Shown one piece after another: positions 35,845 to 43,042 of a DNA stretch of 46,461 nt. The translations under genes were made by a program, and so were the position numbers. The notes below the pieces were generated by a model. It had not been told where the DNA came from, did not search any database, and saw only the letters and a list, made by a program, of their open reading frames with translations. The DNA lies in contig CAZJRB010000056.1 in NCBI GenBank assembly GCA_964547995.1, positions 1 through 46,461 of the forward strand, given 5' to 3'. Positions within the stretch are counted from its first letter, which is position 1. The number at the start of each line of letters is the position of its first letter. This stretch comes from CAZJRB01 sp964547995 (GTDB taxonomy: Bacteria; Planctomycetota; Planctomycetia; Pirellulales; Thermoguttaceae).

Positions 35845-36578
35845 ACGTGGCATTGCTGGGAGCGACGAAGGGGATGGGCCGGGCGCTGGCGCGGCTGATG
35901 GCCGGGCGCGGCGACCGGATATTCCTGCTGGGGCACGTTCCCGAAGAAACGGAACGCTCCGCCGGCGACCTCGAAATCCGCGGCGCACAGCGGCCCGTCA
36001 AGACGGCCCTTTGCGACTTACTCCGCCCGGAGACCTTCTGCAACGCCCTGGACCGGGCGGAAGAGGAACTCGGCGGGCTCGACGCGGTGGTGGTTACGGC
36101 CGGGCTGTTCGGAACCCAAGAGCAACTGGAGGAAGACCCGGATTGGGCCGGCCGGGTGTTGCTGGCCAACTACGCGAACACGGTCCTCTTCTGCGAAGAG
36201 GCCCGCAAGCGGCTCTTGGCCGGCGGCGGCGGGACGCTCTGCGTGTTCAGCAGCGTGGCGGGCGACCGCGGCCGCAAGCCGGTGATCCTCTACGGTTCGG
36301 CCAAGGCGGGGCTCTCGCACTACCTCGAGGGGCTCGACCACAAGTTCCGCGCGGCGGGCCTGACGACAATTTGCGTGAAGCCCGGTTTCGTGAAGACGGG
36401 GATGACGGCCGGATTGAAGCCGCCGCCGTTCGCCGGCGAGCCGGCCGGCGTTGCCCGGCGCGTGCTCAAGGCAATTGACCGGGGTTCTCCCATGATTTAC
36501 GTTCCCTGGCAGTGGCGCTGGGTCATGTGCATCATACGCTGCTTGCCCCGATTCGTGATGCGGAAAATCAACTTTTGA
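35841..36578 (+). CDS. dprE2: Short-chain dehydrogenase, DprE2-like 2'-keto reductase
   Basis: A 245-residue classical short-chain dehydrogenase. The nucleotide-binding motif is GATKGMG (7-13), the catalytic Ser is at 137-138 (FSSVAG), and Tyr151-x3-Lys155 lies in LYGSAKAG. The C-terminus is hydrophobic and basic (WRWVMCIIRCLPRFVMRKINF) and could bind membrane. It overlaps the DprE1-like gene by four bases. In decaprenylphosphoryl-arabinose synthesis DprE2 reduces the 2'-keto product of DprE1; the tight coupling here supports the same job. Start 35841 is fixed by the overlap. A general SDR function is the alternative. Confidence 0.82.
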   Translation: MNVALLGATKGMGRALARLMAGRGDRIFLLGHVPEETERSAGDLEIRGAQRPVKTALCDLLRPETFCNALDRAEEELGGLDAVVVTAGLFGTQEQLEEDPDWAGRVLLANYANTVLFCEEARKRLLAGGGGTLCVFSSVAGDRGRKPVILYGSAKAGLSHYLEGLDHKFRAAGLTTICVKPGFVKTGMTAGLKPPPFAGEPAGVARRVLKAIDRGSPMIYVPWQWRWVMCIIRCLPRFVMRKINF

Positions 36579-36611
36579 CCACCAACCACGCATGAAAATG
36601 GCTTTGAACAA

Positions 36612-36694
36612 GAGAACAAAGGATGGGACACCCGCCCCCGGACTGAACGAGTGTCGGCAGTGGGCCGGGGGCGGGTGCCCCCTCCTTTGTTCTC
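36612..36694. repeat. 30-base inverted repeat, GC-rich, in the dprE2-ubiA spacer
   Basis: The arms 36612-36641 and 36665-36694 match as reverse complements at 28 of 30 positions, with a 23-base centre. They begin with GAGAACAAAGGA and carry runs of C and G. The right arm has an inner GGGGGC-GGGT-GCCCCC palindrome. The element lies inside an apparent operon and could attenuate or process the transcript. Confidence 0.85.
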
Positions 36695-36720
36695 AGTAAT
36701 CAGCAAGAATCGAGAATCAA

Positions 36721-37587
36721 ATGCTCCCGGGCCTGCTACAACTCGCACGACCGAAAGACTGGATCAAGAACATCTTCGTTCTGATTCCGTTGCCGTTTGC
36801 CTGGATGGCGGGCGAGCGTTCGGGGTTCGATCTTCTCGTGTTTCTGCTCGGTCTGGGCGGCTTCTGCCTGGTCAACTCGGGCGTCTATACGCTGAACGAT
36901 CTTCTCGATGCGGAGGCCGACCGGCTGCACCCGCGGAAAAGGGATCGCCCTATCGCGGCCGGGTCGGTTGCTCCGGAGGTTGCCTTGCTGGAAGCGGCGG
37001 TTCTCTTGGCAGCGGGGTTGGGACTCTGTTTTGCGACGGGCCGCGGCGGCGTCATGGCCCTGGTGCTCGCCTACGTCGCCATCAACGGCGGCTACAGTCT
37101 CGGTGCCAAGCACGTGGCGCTTCTGGACGTCTTTTTGCTCTCCTCGGGGTTTGTGATTCGCGTGCTTTTGGGTTGTGCGCTGATCGGCGCGCCGCCGTCG
37201 GCGTGGCTGCTGTTGTGTACCTCGTCGCTGGCGCTGTTCTTGGGATTCGCGAAGCGCAAGGCCGACCTGGTGGTCGGCCTGGACCACAATCACCGGCCAA
37301 GTTTACAGGGTTACTCGGTAACTTTTCTGGACCACGCGATGATGATCTGTGCCGGCGTGGCATTATTGTCGTATGCTTTATATAGCATGGATTCGGCCGT
37401 TTTTGCCAAGGGACGGGAGATGGCCTCCATGCCCTTCGTAGCTTTCGGAATTTTGAACTACCTGCGGCTGGCCGACACCGGGAACGCGGGCGACTCGCCG
37501 GTCGATATCGCCTTTTCCTCCCGGTCAAGTCAGATTTGTGCTCTCGGTTGGGTTCTTGCCATTCTTTGGAGCCTCAAGCTATGGTGA
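36721..37587 (+). CDS. UbiA-family decaprenyl-phosphate phosphoribosyltransferase-like protein
   Basis: A 288-residue membrane protein with about eight hydrophobic segments. ARPKDWIKN (9-17) is the N-terminal signature of the 5-phosphoribose-1-diphosphate:decaprenyl-phosphate transferase branch. LNDLLDAEADRLHPRKRDRP (58-77) is the UbiA Asp-rich motif (Asn59, Asp60, Asp63, Asp67). With DprE1 and DprE2 this would supply the first step: polyprenyl-phosphate plus PRPP to polyprenyl-phosphoryl-phosphoribose. The stop overlaps the next start by seven bases (ATGGTGA). No strong ribosome-binding site is seen. A dedicated phosphatase for the intermediate is not in the window. Confidence 0.87.
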   Translation: MLPGLLQLARPKDWIKNIFVLIPLPFAWMAGERSGFDLLVFLLGLGGFCLVNSGVYTLNDLLDAEADRLHPRKRDRPIAAGSVAPEVALLEAAVLLAAGLGLCFATGRGGVMALVLAYVAINGGYSLGAKHVALLDVFLLSSGFVIRVLLGCALIGAPPSAWLLLCTSSLALFLGFAKRKADLVVGLDHNHRPSLQGYSVTFLDHAMMICAGVALLSYALYSMDSAVFAKGREMASMPFVAFGILNYLRLADTGNAGDSPVDIAFSSRSSQICALGWVLAILWSLKLW

Positions 37588-38666
37588 GCGTTGACGAACC
37601 TCGTCGGCAGGCGCTCCCGCAACGGATTGAACCATTGAAGAAGAAAGCCAAGAAGCTCCTGATAACGCTGGTGAAGATCGGGATTTCGGCGTCGATCCTC
37701 GCCTACCTCGTGTGGAATGCCGTCCAGTCGAGGCCGCACGGCGAGAACGTCTTTGCCGAGCTGGTCAGCCGGCCGAAGCACTGGGGAATGCTCGCCGGCG
37801 CCTGGATCATGTGCTTCTCGGCGGTCATGCTGACGTTCATCCGCTGGTGGTATCTGGTCCGGGCGCTGGAGGTGCCGCTGCCGTTTGGCAACGGGCTGCG
37901 GATCAGCTTTCTCGGCTACCTTTTCAATCTCGCCCCGATGGGGATCGTCGGCGGCGACCTCCTGAAGGTCTTCATGCTGGCGCACGAACACCCGGACAGC
38001 CGCGCCAAGTCGGTCGCATCGGTTGCCGTCGATCGCCTCGTCGGGCTCTATATGCTGTTTGCCGTTGCGGCAGTCGCGATCCTTGCAACCGGCCTCTGGA
38101 GGCTTCCCGATCCGACCGTCCGCTGGATCTGCCACATCACGTTCGCGCTGACGGCGATCGGCTGCGTCGGGATCGTGCTCTTGATGGTCCCCGGCGTCAC
38201 GAACGGCAGACTGACCGGGGCCGCAAGCAGGATTCCCCGGATCGGGCACGCGCTGGAGAGCCTCGTCGACGCCCTGCGGATGTATCGCCGCCAGCCCGGG
38301 GTGCTCGCGATCGCCGCATTGATGAGCGTCGCTGTTCACACCATGTTTGCGACGGGCGTCTACCTGATCGCCCGCGGTTTGCCCGGCGAGCCTCTTTCGC
38401 TCGGCATGCACCTGGTTGTCAGCCCGCTGAGTGCGTCGACCGGCGTGTTGCCCTTGCCGATGGGCCCGTTCGAGGCGGTCCTCGACTTTCTCTACACGAG
38501 CGTTTCCAGGGGCGCGATTCCGCCCGGCCAAGGACTGGTCGTGGCCCTGGTCTACCGGTTGATCTGCATTCTGATCGCGATCATCGGTGTCTGCTACTAC
38601 CTCGGCAGCCGCGCGGAGGTGGTCGAAGTGATGCACGAAGCGGAGCAGGACGCCCCGGCCGTGTGA
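37581..38666 (+). CDS. Lysylphosphatidylglycerol-synthase-TM/UPF0104 family membrane protein
   Basis: A 361-residue protein with about eight membrane helices and family landmarks FLGYLFNLAPMGIVGGDLLK and SVAVDRLVGLYML in the N-terminal half, plus STGVLPLPMGPFEAVLDF in the C-terminal half. The family includes the transmembrane part of MprF and archaeal AglD; several members are thought to move or modify polyprenyl- or phospholipid-linked substrates. The seven-base overlap with the UbiA-like gene fixes the start at 37581 and implies coupled translation. A role in translocating the lipid-linked pentose across the membrane is a reasonable inference from context, not shown by sequence. Confidence 0.83.
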   Translation: MVSVDEPRRQALPQRIEPLKKKAKKLLITLVKIGISASILAYLVWNAVQSRPHGENVFAELVSRPKHWGMLAGAWIMCFSAVMLTFIRWWYLVRALEVPLPFGNGLRISFLGYLFNLAPMGIVGGDLLKVFMLAHEHPDSRAKSVASVAVDRLVGLYMLFAVAAVAILATGLWRLPDPTVRWICHITFALTAIGCVGIVLLMVPGVTNGRLTGAASRIPRIGHALESLVDALRMYRRQPGVLAIAALMSVAVHTMFATGVYLIARGLPGEPLSLGMHLVVSPLSASTGVLPLPMGPFEAVLDFLYTSVSRGAIPPGQGLVVALVYRLICILIAIIGVCYYLGSRAEVVEVMHEAEQDAPAV

Positions 38667-38987
38667 AAACCGGCCCTGGCCCCCGGCCACCAAACCGTAC
38701 GCAGTGGACAGTACACCGTGCATGGTGTCGGCCGAGCTTTCGCGGCGCAAGGCATCTGGTATCATGGTAGGGAATACCCGGAACGCCGCAAACGCGGATT
38801 ACCTTAGCGATTGCTCAAGAATAACTTTGGTAGTTTCGGACGTCGCTTGCCATAAAGCCGCGACCGTTGGTCGCGCCGAACCCGGGCAGCGGTCTTTTCT
38901 GGCAGCGCTTGGCGCGACCAACGGTCGCGGCTTTATGATCGAAATGCCGAGCTTGTTCTTGAGCAATCCCTTACAGGAGAACCGAAA
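38667..38987. other. Intergenic region with family A element
   Basis: The 321 bases contain no credible gene. The main structure is the perfect inverted repeat at 38851-38937. TATCAT near 38760-38765 could be a -10 element but has no good -35. AGGAGA before 38988 is the ribosome-binding site of the glycoside hydrolase. Confidence 0.65.
38851..38937. repeat. Perfect 27-base inverted repeat, palindromic family A
   Basis: The arms 38851-38877 and 38911-38937 are exact reverse complements, CATAAAGCCGCGACC then GTTGGTCGCGCC, with a 33-base centre. Each arm has an inner CGCGACC/GGTCGCG palindrome. It is the best-preserved family A element; single or diverged arms lie at 1096-1232 and 7683-7709. 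Confidence 0.88.
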
Positions 38988-40634
38988 ATGAGAAACGGGA
39001 CCGCCGTGCGGACGTTGACCCTCGGATATGCGATGGTGTTTCTGGCGGGTGTGTTGGTCTGCTCGCCCGGATTTGGTGATGAAACGCAAGGGAAGTACTT
39101 CGCCAAAAAGGAGTACGTAGCCAAACCGCTGCCGAAATTCGCCGAGACCAGGGCCAGGCTGCCCGCGCCGATCTACGACGAGAACCCCCTGTACGTCGAG
39201 ATGTACTGGAAGACCTGGGAAATGGCGTTTCGCAACTTCTACGAACCGGCGCCGGAAAGCGGCTTCGTCTCGCAGTTCATCGACGCGGCCTTCAACCAGA
39301 ATATCTTTCTCTGGGATACCTGCTTCCTGACGATGTTCTGCAACTACGGGCACCCGCTGGTGCCGGGGATCGGCTCGTTGGACAACTTCTATGCCAAGCA
39401 GTACGACGACGGCGAGATCTGCCGGGAGATCAACCGGACCACCGGGCGCGATTTCGGCCAGTGGGTCAACGCGAAGCACGAGGACCTGTTCAGCCGCTGG
39501 GGCAAGTTCTCGGTCACCTACGTCGGCCGGGAGGTGCCGAAGCCGCCGCCGAAACTGACGCTCGACGCGCTGAACCATCCGATTTTCGCCTGGGCCGAAT
39601 TCGAAAGCCTCCGCGTCACTGGAGACCGCGACCGGTTGAAGCTAGTCTACGATCCACTGGTGTACTACTACCGGGCGCTTCAGAAGTACATCCGCCAGGG
39701 AAACGGGCTGTACATCACCGATTGGGCCAGCATGGACAATTCCCCGCGCGTTCCCCACCTTGCCAAGGGCGGGACGGCGGTCGACACCTCGTCACAGATG
39801 GTCCTGTTCGCCAACCACCTGGCGGAGATGGCCGACGTGCTCGGCAAGAAGGAGGAGGCCGCCGCGTTTCGTGCCGAGGCCGGGAAGCTCGCACCGCTGA
39901 TCAACGAGAAAATGTGGAACCCGAAGCGCAAGTTCTACTTCGACTTGACCGTCGACGGCAAGCAGGCGCCGGTGAAGACCGTGGCCGCCTATTGGACCTT
40001 GCTGGCGGGCGTGGCTTCCGAGGAACAGGCCGACGCGCTGGCGGCCGAGTTGCAAAACCCAAAGAGCTTCGGCCGGCGCCATCGCGTGCCGACGACGCCC
40101 GCCGATCAGCAGGGCTTCAATCCGGCGGGCGGCTACTGGCGCGGCGCCGTCTGGGCGCCGACCAACACCATGGTGATTCGCGGCCTGGAGAAGTATGCCA
40201 AGGACGAACTCGCCCGCGAGATCGCCATGGAACACCTCCGAATCGTCGGCGAGGTCTTCAAGACCACCGGAACCGTCTGGGAGAACTACGCCCCCGACGA
40301 TGCCAAGCCGGGCAGGCCGGCCAAGCCGGACTTCGTCGGCTGGACGGGGATTGTGCCCATTCTCTACTTCATCGAGTATGCCGTCGGATTGAAACCCGAC
40401 GCCGTGAACAACCGACTGACGTGGACGCTCGCTTCGAAGAAGCGTTGCGGTTGCGAGCGGTTCCGTTTCAACGGGCATGTGGCCACGCTGATCGCAAAAC
40501 CCGCCGACGGGCAGCCGGACGCGGCCGAGGTCACCGTCGAGTCGGACGGCGAGTTCCAACTGACCGTTCACCGGGGCGGGAAGAAGCGGGACTTCAACGT
40601 GAAAGAGGGCAGAAACCGGTTCCTGCTCGAGTAG
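38988..40634 (+). CDS. Secreted (alpha/alpha)6-barrel glycoside hydrolase, MGH1/GH63/GH37-like
   Basis: A 548-residue protein with an N-terminal signal sequence (about 1-30). An (alpha/alpha)6 toroid follows with FLWDTCFLTMF (Asp110) near the start, a GYWRGAVWAPTNTMV block, and TVWENYAP (Glu432) near the end. These three blocks are the landmarks of the trehalase/GH63/mannosylglycerate-hydrolase-like superfamily, where Asp and Glu serve as catalytic acid and base. The last 90 residues form a small beta-domain (TVESDGEFQLTVHRGG). AGGAG precedes the start. The substrate cannot be told from sequence; alpha-linked oligosaccharides are typical. Confidence 0.85.
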   Translation: MRNGTAVRTLTLGYAMVFLAGVLVCSPGFGDETQGKYFAKKEYVAKPLPKFAETRARLPAPIYDENPLYVEMYWKTWEMAFRNFYEPAPESGFVSQFIDAAFNQNIFLWDTCFLTMFCNYGHPLVPGIGSLDNFYAKQYDDGEICREINRTTGRDFGQWVNAKHEDLFSRWGKFSVTYVGREVPKPPPKLTLDALNHPIFAWAEFESLRVTGDRDRLKLVYDPLVYYYRALQKYIRQGNGLYITDWASMDNSPRVPHLAKGGTAVDTSSQMVLFANHLAEMADVLGKKEEAAAFRAEAGKLAPLINEKMWNPKRKFYFDLTVDGKQAPVKTVAAYWTLLAGVASEEQADALAAELQNPKSFGRRHRVPTTPADQQGFNPAGGYWRGAVWAPTNTMVIRGLEKYAKDELAREIAMEHLRIVGEVFKTTGTVWENYAPDDAKPGRPAKPDFVGWTGIVPILYFIEYAVGLKPDAVNNRLTWTLASKKRCGCERFRFNGHVATLIAKPADGQPDAAEVTVESDGEFQLTVHRGGKKRDFNVKEGRNRFLLE

Positions 40635-40679
40635 TACCCTGCGGTTCGTGGACGTCCCGCCGAGAGTCGAGAGCAAAAG

Positions 40680-40700
40680 CCCTGGCACTGCGTGCCAGGG
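40680..40700. repeat. Perfect 9-bp hairpin CCCTGGCAC-TGC-GTGCCAGGG
   Basis: The stem is perfect and GC-rich with a three-base loop, 46 bases after the glycoside-hydrolase stop. The following bases (TTCCGTTGG) are not a T-run, so it is a weak candidate terminator at most; a small interspersed palindrome is equally possible. Confidence 0.6.
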
Positions 40701-40914
40701 TTCCGTTGGACCTGGGTTCAGGCACCCGTGCGTTTCTTCGAGTCCCGAAGGGGCGGCAGATTCCGTTTGACACGGTGGCGGGGTTGCCTATACTGACCGT
40801 GTTGGGAACCCCGCCTACTAAGTGGGCGGCAGTCGCCAAAACCGTTGGCGTGTCCGGGTTTGCAGAGAGATTTCAAACGAGATTGCACCCCGGCATATCC
40901 ACAAAATCAGCGCG

Positions 40915-40944
40915 TTGAAGGTTCATAACACGATCTTGTAGAAT
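40915..40944 (+). promoter_or_regulatory. Candidate promoter of the DUF1493 gene
   Basis: TTGAAG (40915-40920), an 18-base spacer, TAGAAT (40939-40944). The predicted start near 40951 would give a leader of only about 13 bases before the ATG at 40964. Confidence 0.45.
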
Positions 40945-40963
40945 CCTATGTTAGTAGAATGGA

Positions 40964-41296
40964 ATGGAAGACAGTCTCAAAGCAAAGATCATTTCATTTG
41001 TAGCGGAGGAGCGGGCAGAGAGTGCTGAGCGCGTCTCGCTCACAACTCGCCTATTTGAGGATCTGGGCTTGGATGGTGATGACGCAGTTGAGTTCTTTGA
41101 AAAATACCAAGGTGAATTCGATGTTGACTTAAGTAGCATGGAATGGGACCGGCATTTCGGTCCTGAAGGGTGCAACCCGTTTGCGCTGCTCTTCGTGGTC
41201 TTGGGCATGGGGAGCAAGAACCAACGCCCGGTGACCGTCCAGCACTTGGTTGATTTTGCGAGAGCAGGACGATGGGACTACAATTATGATACATGA
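40964..41296 (+). CDS. DUF1493-family small acidic protein (acyl-carrier-like fold)
   Basis: A 110-residue acidic protein. LTTRLFEDLGLDGDDAVEFF (26-45), FDVDLSSMEWDRHFGPEG and the ending TVQHLVDFARAGRW are diagnostic of DUF1493. The family resembles acyl carrier proteins, but the DSL site is replaced (LGLDGDD), so phosphopantetheine attachment is not expected. No classical ribosome-binding site is seen before the ATG. Base composition is visibly more A/T-rich than the left part of the window. Its role is unknown; the family is best known in enterobacteria, which makes transfer plausible. Confidence 0.78.
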   Translation: MEDSLKAKIISFVAEERAESAERVSLTTRLFEDLGLDGDDAVEFFEKYQGEFDVDLSSMEWDRHFGPEGCNPFALLFVVLGMGSKNQRPVTVQHLVDFARAGRWDYNYDT

Positions 41297-41385
41297 CGAA
41301 CTGTTAACCATTGCGTCCACGCGGACTGCATCGCAGCCGATTGCAGCCGGTGATGCTGGACGTTAGACTAGCAAGAGCAGAGAAC

Positions 41386-42711
41386 ATGAAGTCTCGGAAG
41401 TTCATTCGTGCTGCGATGGCTTTTTGTGTGGCTGCCTCGTTGTTTGCACATCAACGTGCGTTGGCCGGGGAAGATGACAGGCCGAATATTGTCGTGATTC
41501 TTGCTGACGATCTGGGAATCGAATGTTTGTCGTCCTATGGCGGCACCTCCCACGAAACACCGAATCTCGACAATCTGGCAGCCCAGGGAATGAGATTCAC
41601 CCACGCCTTTTCTAATCCACTCTGTTCGCCCTCACGCGCAAACCTGCTGACGGGACGCTATCCCTTCAAAAATGGATTGAAGGAGGTCATTTATGATGCG
41701 AAGAAACATGCAAATACTTACTTGAAGACGGAGCAGCCCAGCTTTGCCAGGCAACTTCAACAGGCCGGATATGCCACCGCCATCGCGGGGAAATGGCAGC
41801 TCTCATTCCTTCACCGGCGCGATACGATTTGTGATTTTGGATTCGATGAGTACCAATGTTGGCAGATATTCATCGACGACGAGTCAAAGACCCGGCGATA
41901 CCATACGCCCCACTTCAGGAAGAACGGAACGGTCATTGCCAACAAGATCAAGCATCGGTACGGCCCTGACGTTAACGCCGATTTCCTGATCGAGTTTATG
42001 AAAGCCAACGCTAAGAGACGCCGACCATTCATGGCTTACTACACTTCGCTCCTGCCCCATTTCCCGTGGGTTCCGACCCCGGACAGCGAAGACCAAAACG
42101 ACCCGCTGAAGGCGGCAACCGCGCTGGGCAATCCCAAGTTCTTCCCGGACATGGTCAGATACCTGGACAAGAACGTCGGTCGCATCATGCAGGCATTGGA
42201 CGATCTAGGCATTGCGGATAACACCGTTCTTGTGTTTCTGGCGGATAACGGGACCGACCGGCGCCTTACATCCAAGTGGGGAGAAGGAAAGACAATCCGC
42301 GGTGGCAAGGGAACCATGACGGACCGGGGCACCCGCGTTCCGCTGATTGTACGGTGGCCGGGGCACATTGAAGCGGGATCGACGAATGATGATCTCGTTG
42401 ATTTTTCAGACCTGTTTCCCACACTCTGCGAATTGGCGGGTGCGCGGTTGCCGGAAGAGAAACTCCATGGCCGGAGCTTTGCCCCCCAGCTTCTGGGAAA
42501 ACCCGGGAACCCGAGAGAATGGGTGCATGTTCAGAACAAGGGTGCCAGGCATCTACGAAACAAGCAGTACATCCTGAACAACAAGAATCAGCTCAGGCCG
42601 GTTGTCGAAATATGGGAAGACCCCGCCAAACCCGATCAAAACAAGTATCCCGAGAAGGAACGAGCTTCCCGCAAGACACTTCAGGCGGTCTTCGACAACC
42701 TGGGAAAATAG
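41386..42711 (+). CDS. Secreted type I sulfatase
   Basis: A 441-residue alkaline-phosphatase-superfamily sulfatase with a signal peptide (about 1-27). Metal-binding ADD lies at 40-42. The formylglycine motif is CSPSR (Cys80, Arg84) followed by ANLLTGR. ADNGTD (Asp287, Asn288) lies near the C-terminal half. The usual GKWHxG block reads AGKWQLS, with Gln138 in place of the catalytic-site His; Lys136 is kept. Cys80 would need conversion to formylglycine by an active FGE; the SUMF1 proteins in this window look unsuited. The start at 41386 begins the signal peptide; the longer frame from 41311 is not supported. Codon use is visibly more A/T-rich than in most neighbours. The substrate is unknown, probably a sulfated glycan. 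Confidence 0.87.
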   Translation: MKSRKFIRAAMAFCVAASLFAHQRALAGEDDRPNIVVILADDLGIECLSSYGGTSHETPNLDNLAAQGMRFTHAFSNPLCSPSRANLLTGRYPFKNGLKEVIYDAKKHANTYLKTEQPSFARQLQQAGYATAIAGKWQLSFLHRRDTICDFGFDEYQCWQIFIDDESKTRRYHTPHFRKNGTVIANKIKHRYGPDVNADFLIEFMKANAKRRRPFMAYYTSLLPHFPWVPTPDSEDQNDPLKAATALGNPKFFPDMVRYLDKNVGRIMQALDDLGIADNTVLVFLADNGTDRRLTSKWGEGKTIRGGKGTMTDRGTRVPLIVRWPGHIEAGSTNDDLVDFSDLFPTLCELAGARLPEEKLHGRSFAPQLLGKPGNPREWVHVQNKGARHLRNKQYILNNKNQLRPVVEIWEDPAKPDQNKYPEKERASRKTLQAVFDNLGK

Positions 42712-42747
42712 AATGATAGGAAGCCTAACCAGGGCATCGACTCGTAC

Positions 42748-42796
42748 GTTTCAAACCGCGCTTCGCGCAGTCTGAAACGACGGTCATGCAGACCGT
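42748..42796. repeat. Two adjacent palindromes after the sulfatase gene
   Basis: The first, 42748-42778, has GTTTCA/TGAAAC ends and an inner CGCGC-type stem with mismatches. The second, 42780-42796, is ACGGTC-ATGCA-GACCGT, whose six-base stem equals that of the arms at 34303-34363. The pair fills the spacer before the small membrane-protein gene. Confidence 0.6.
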
Positions 42797-42807
42797 TAAA
42801 TGCTCAA

Positions 42808-43032
42808 ATGCACGCCCTACGCATAGTATTGTCCTCAATGATTTGCTGGGGATTGGCTGGCTGGCTTATGTGGAATGTAGCCGTAGGCATCGTTCGCGGT
42901 GAGATAAGGCACACGACTTCAAAGAAATGTGTTTTCCGCCGTAATCCACTGGGTTTCGTTGGGCTTGTCCTTCTGTTTTCCGGTTTCGCAGCGGTCATGA
43001 TCTGCGCGTGGTGGTACGGATTGAAGAGATAG
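42808..43032 (+). CDS. Small two-helix membrane protein, hypothetical
   Basis: A 74-residue protein with two hydrophobic segments (about 5-28 and 48-69) separated by a basic loop (RRNP, TSKK). It ends with a short basic tail. I do not recognise it. No ribosome-binding site is visible before the ATG at 42808, and an internal Met lies at residue 11, so the start is uncertain. It lies ten bases before the large cytochrome-SUMF1 gene, on the same strand. It belongs to the more A/T-rich stretch that also carries the DUF1493 and sulfatase genes. Confidence 0.5.
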   Translation: MHALRIVLSSMICWGLAGWLMWNVAVGIVRGEIRHTTSKKCVFRRNPLGFVGLVLLFSGFAAVMICAWWYGLKR

Positions 43033-43042
43033 TATTGAAGTT

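Larger units (their letters stand above)
40635..40963. other. Intergenic region with hairpin and candidate promoter
   Basis: The 329 bases contain no credible gene. They hold a strong hairpin at 40680-40700, traces of the GAGAGTCGAGAG simple repeat near 40661-40673, and a candidate promoter at 40915-40944. From about 40860 rightward the sequence becomes visibly more A/T-rich. Confidence 0.65.
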
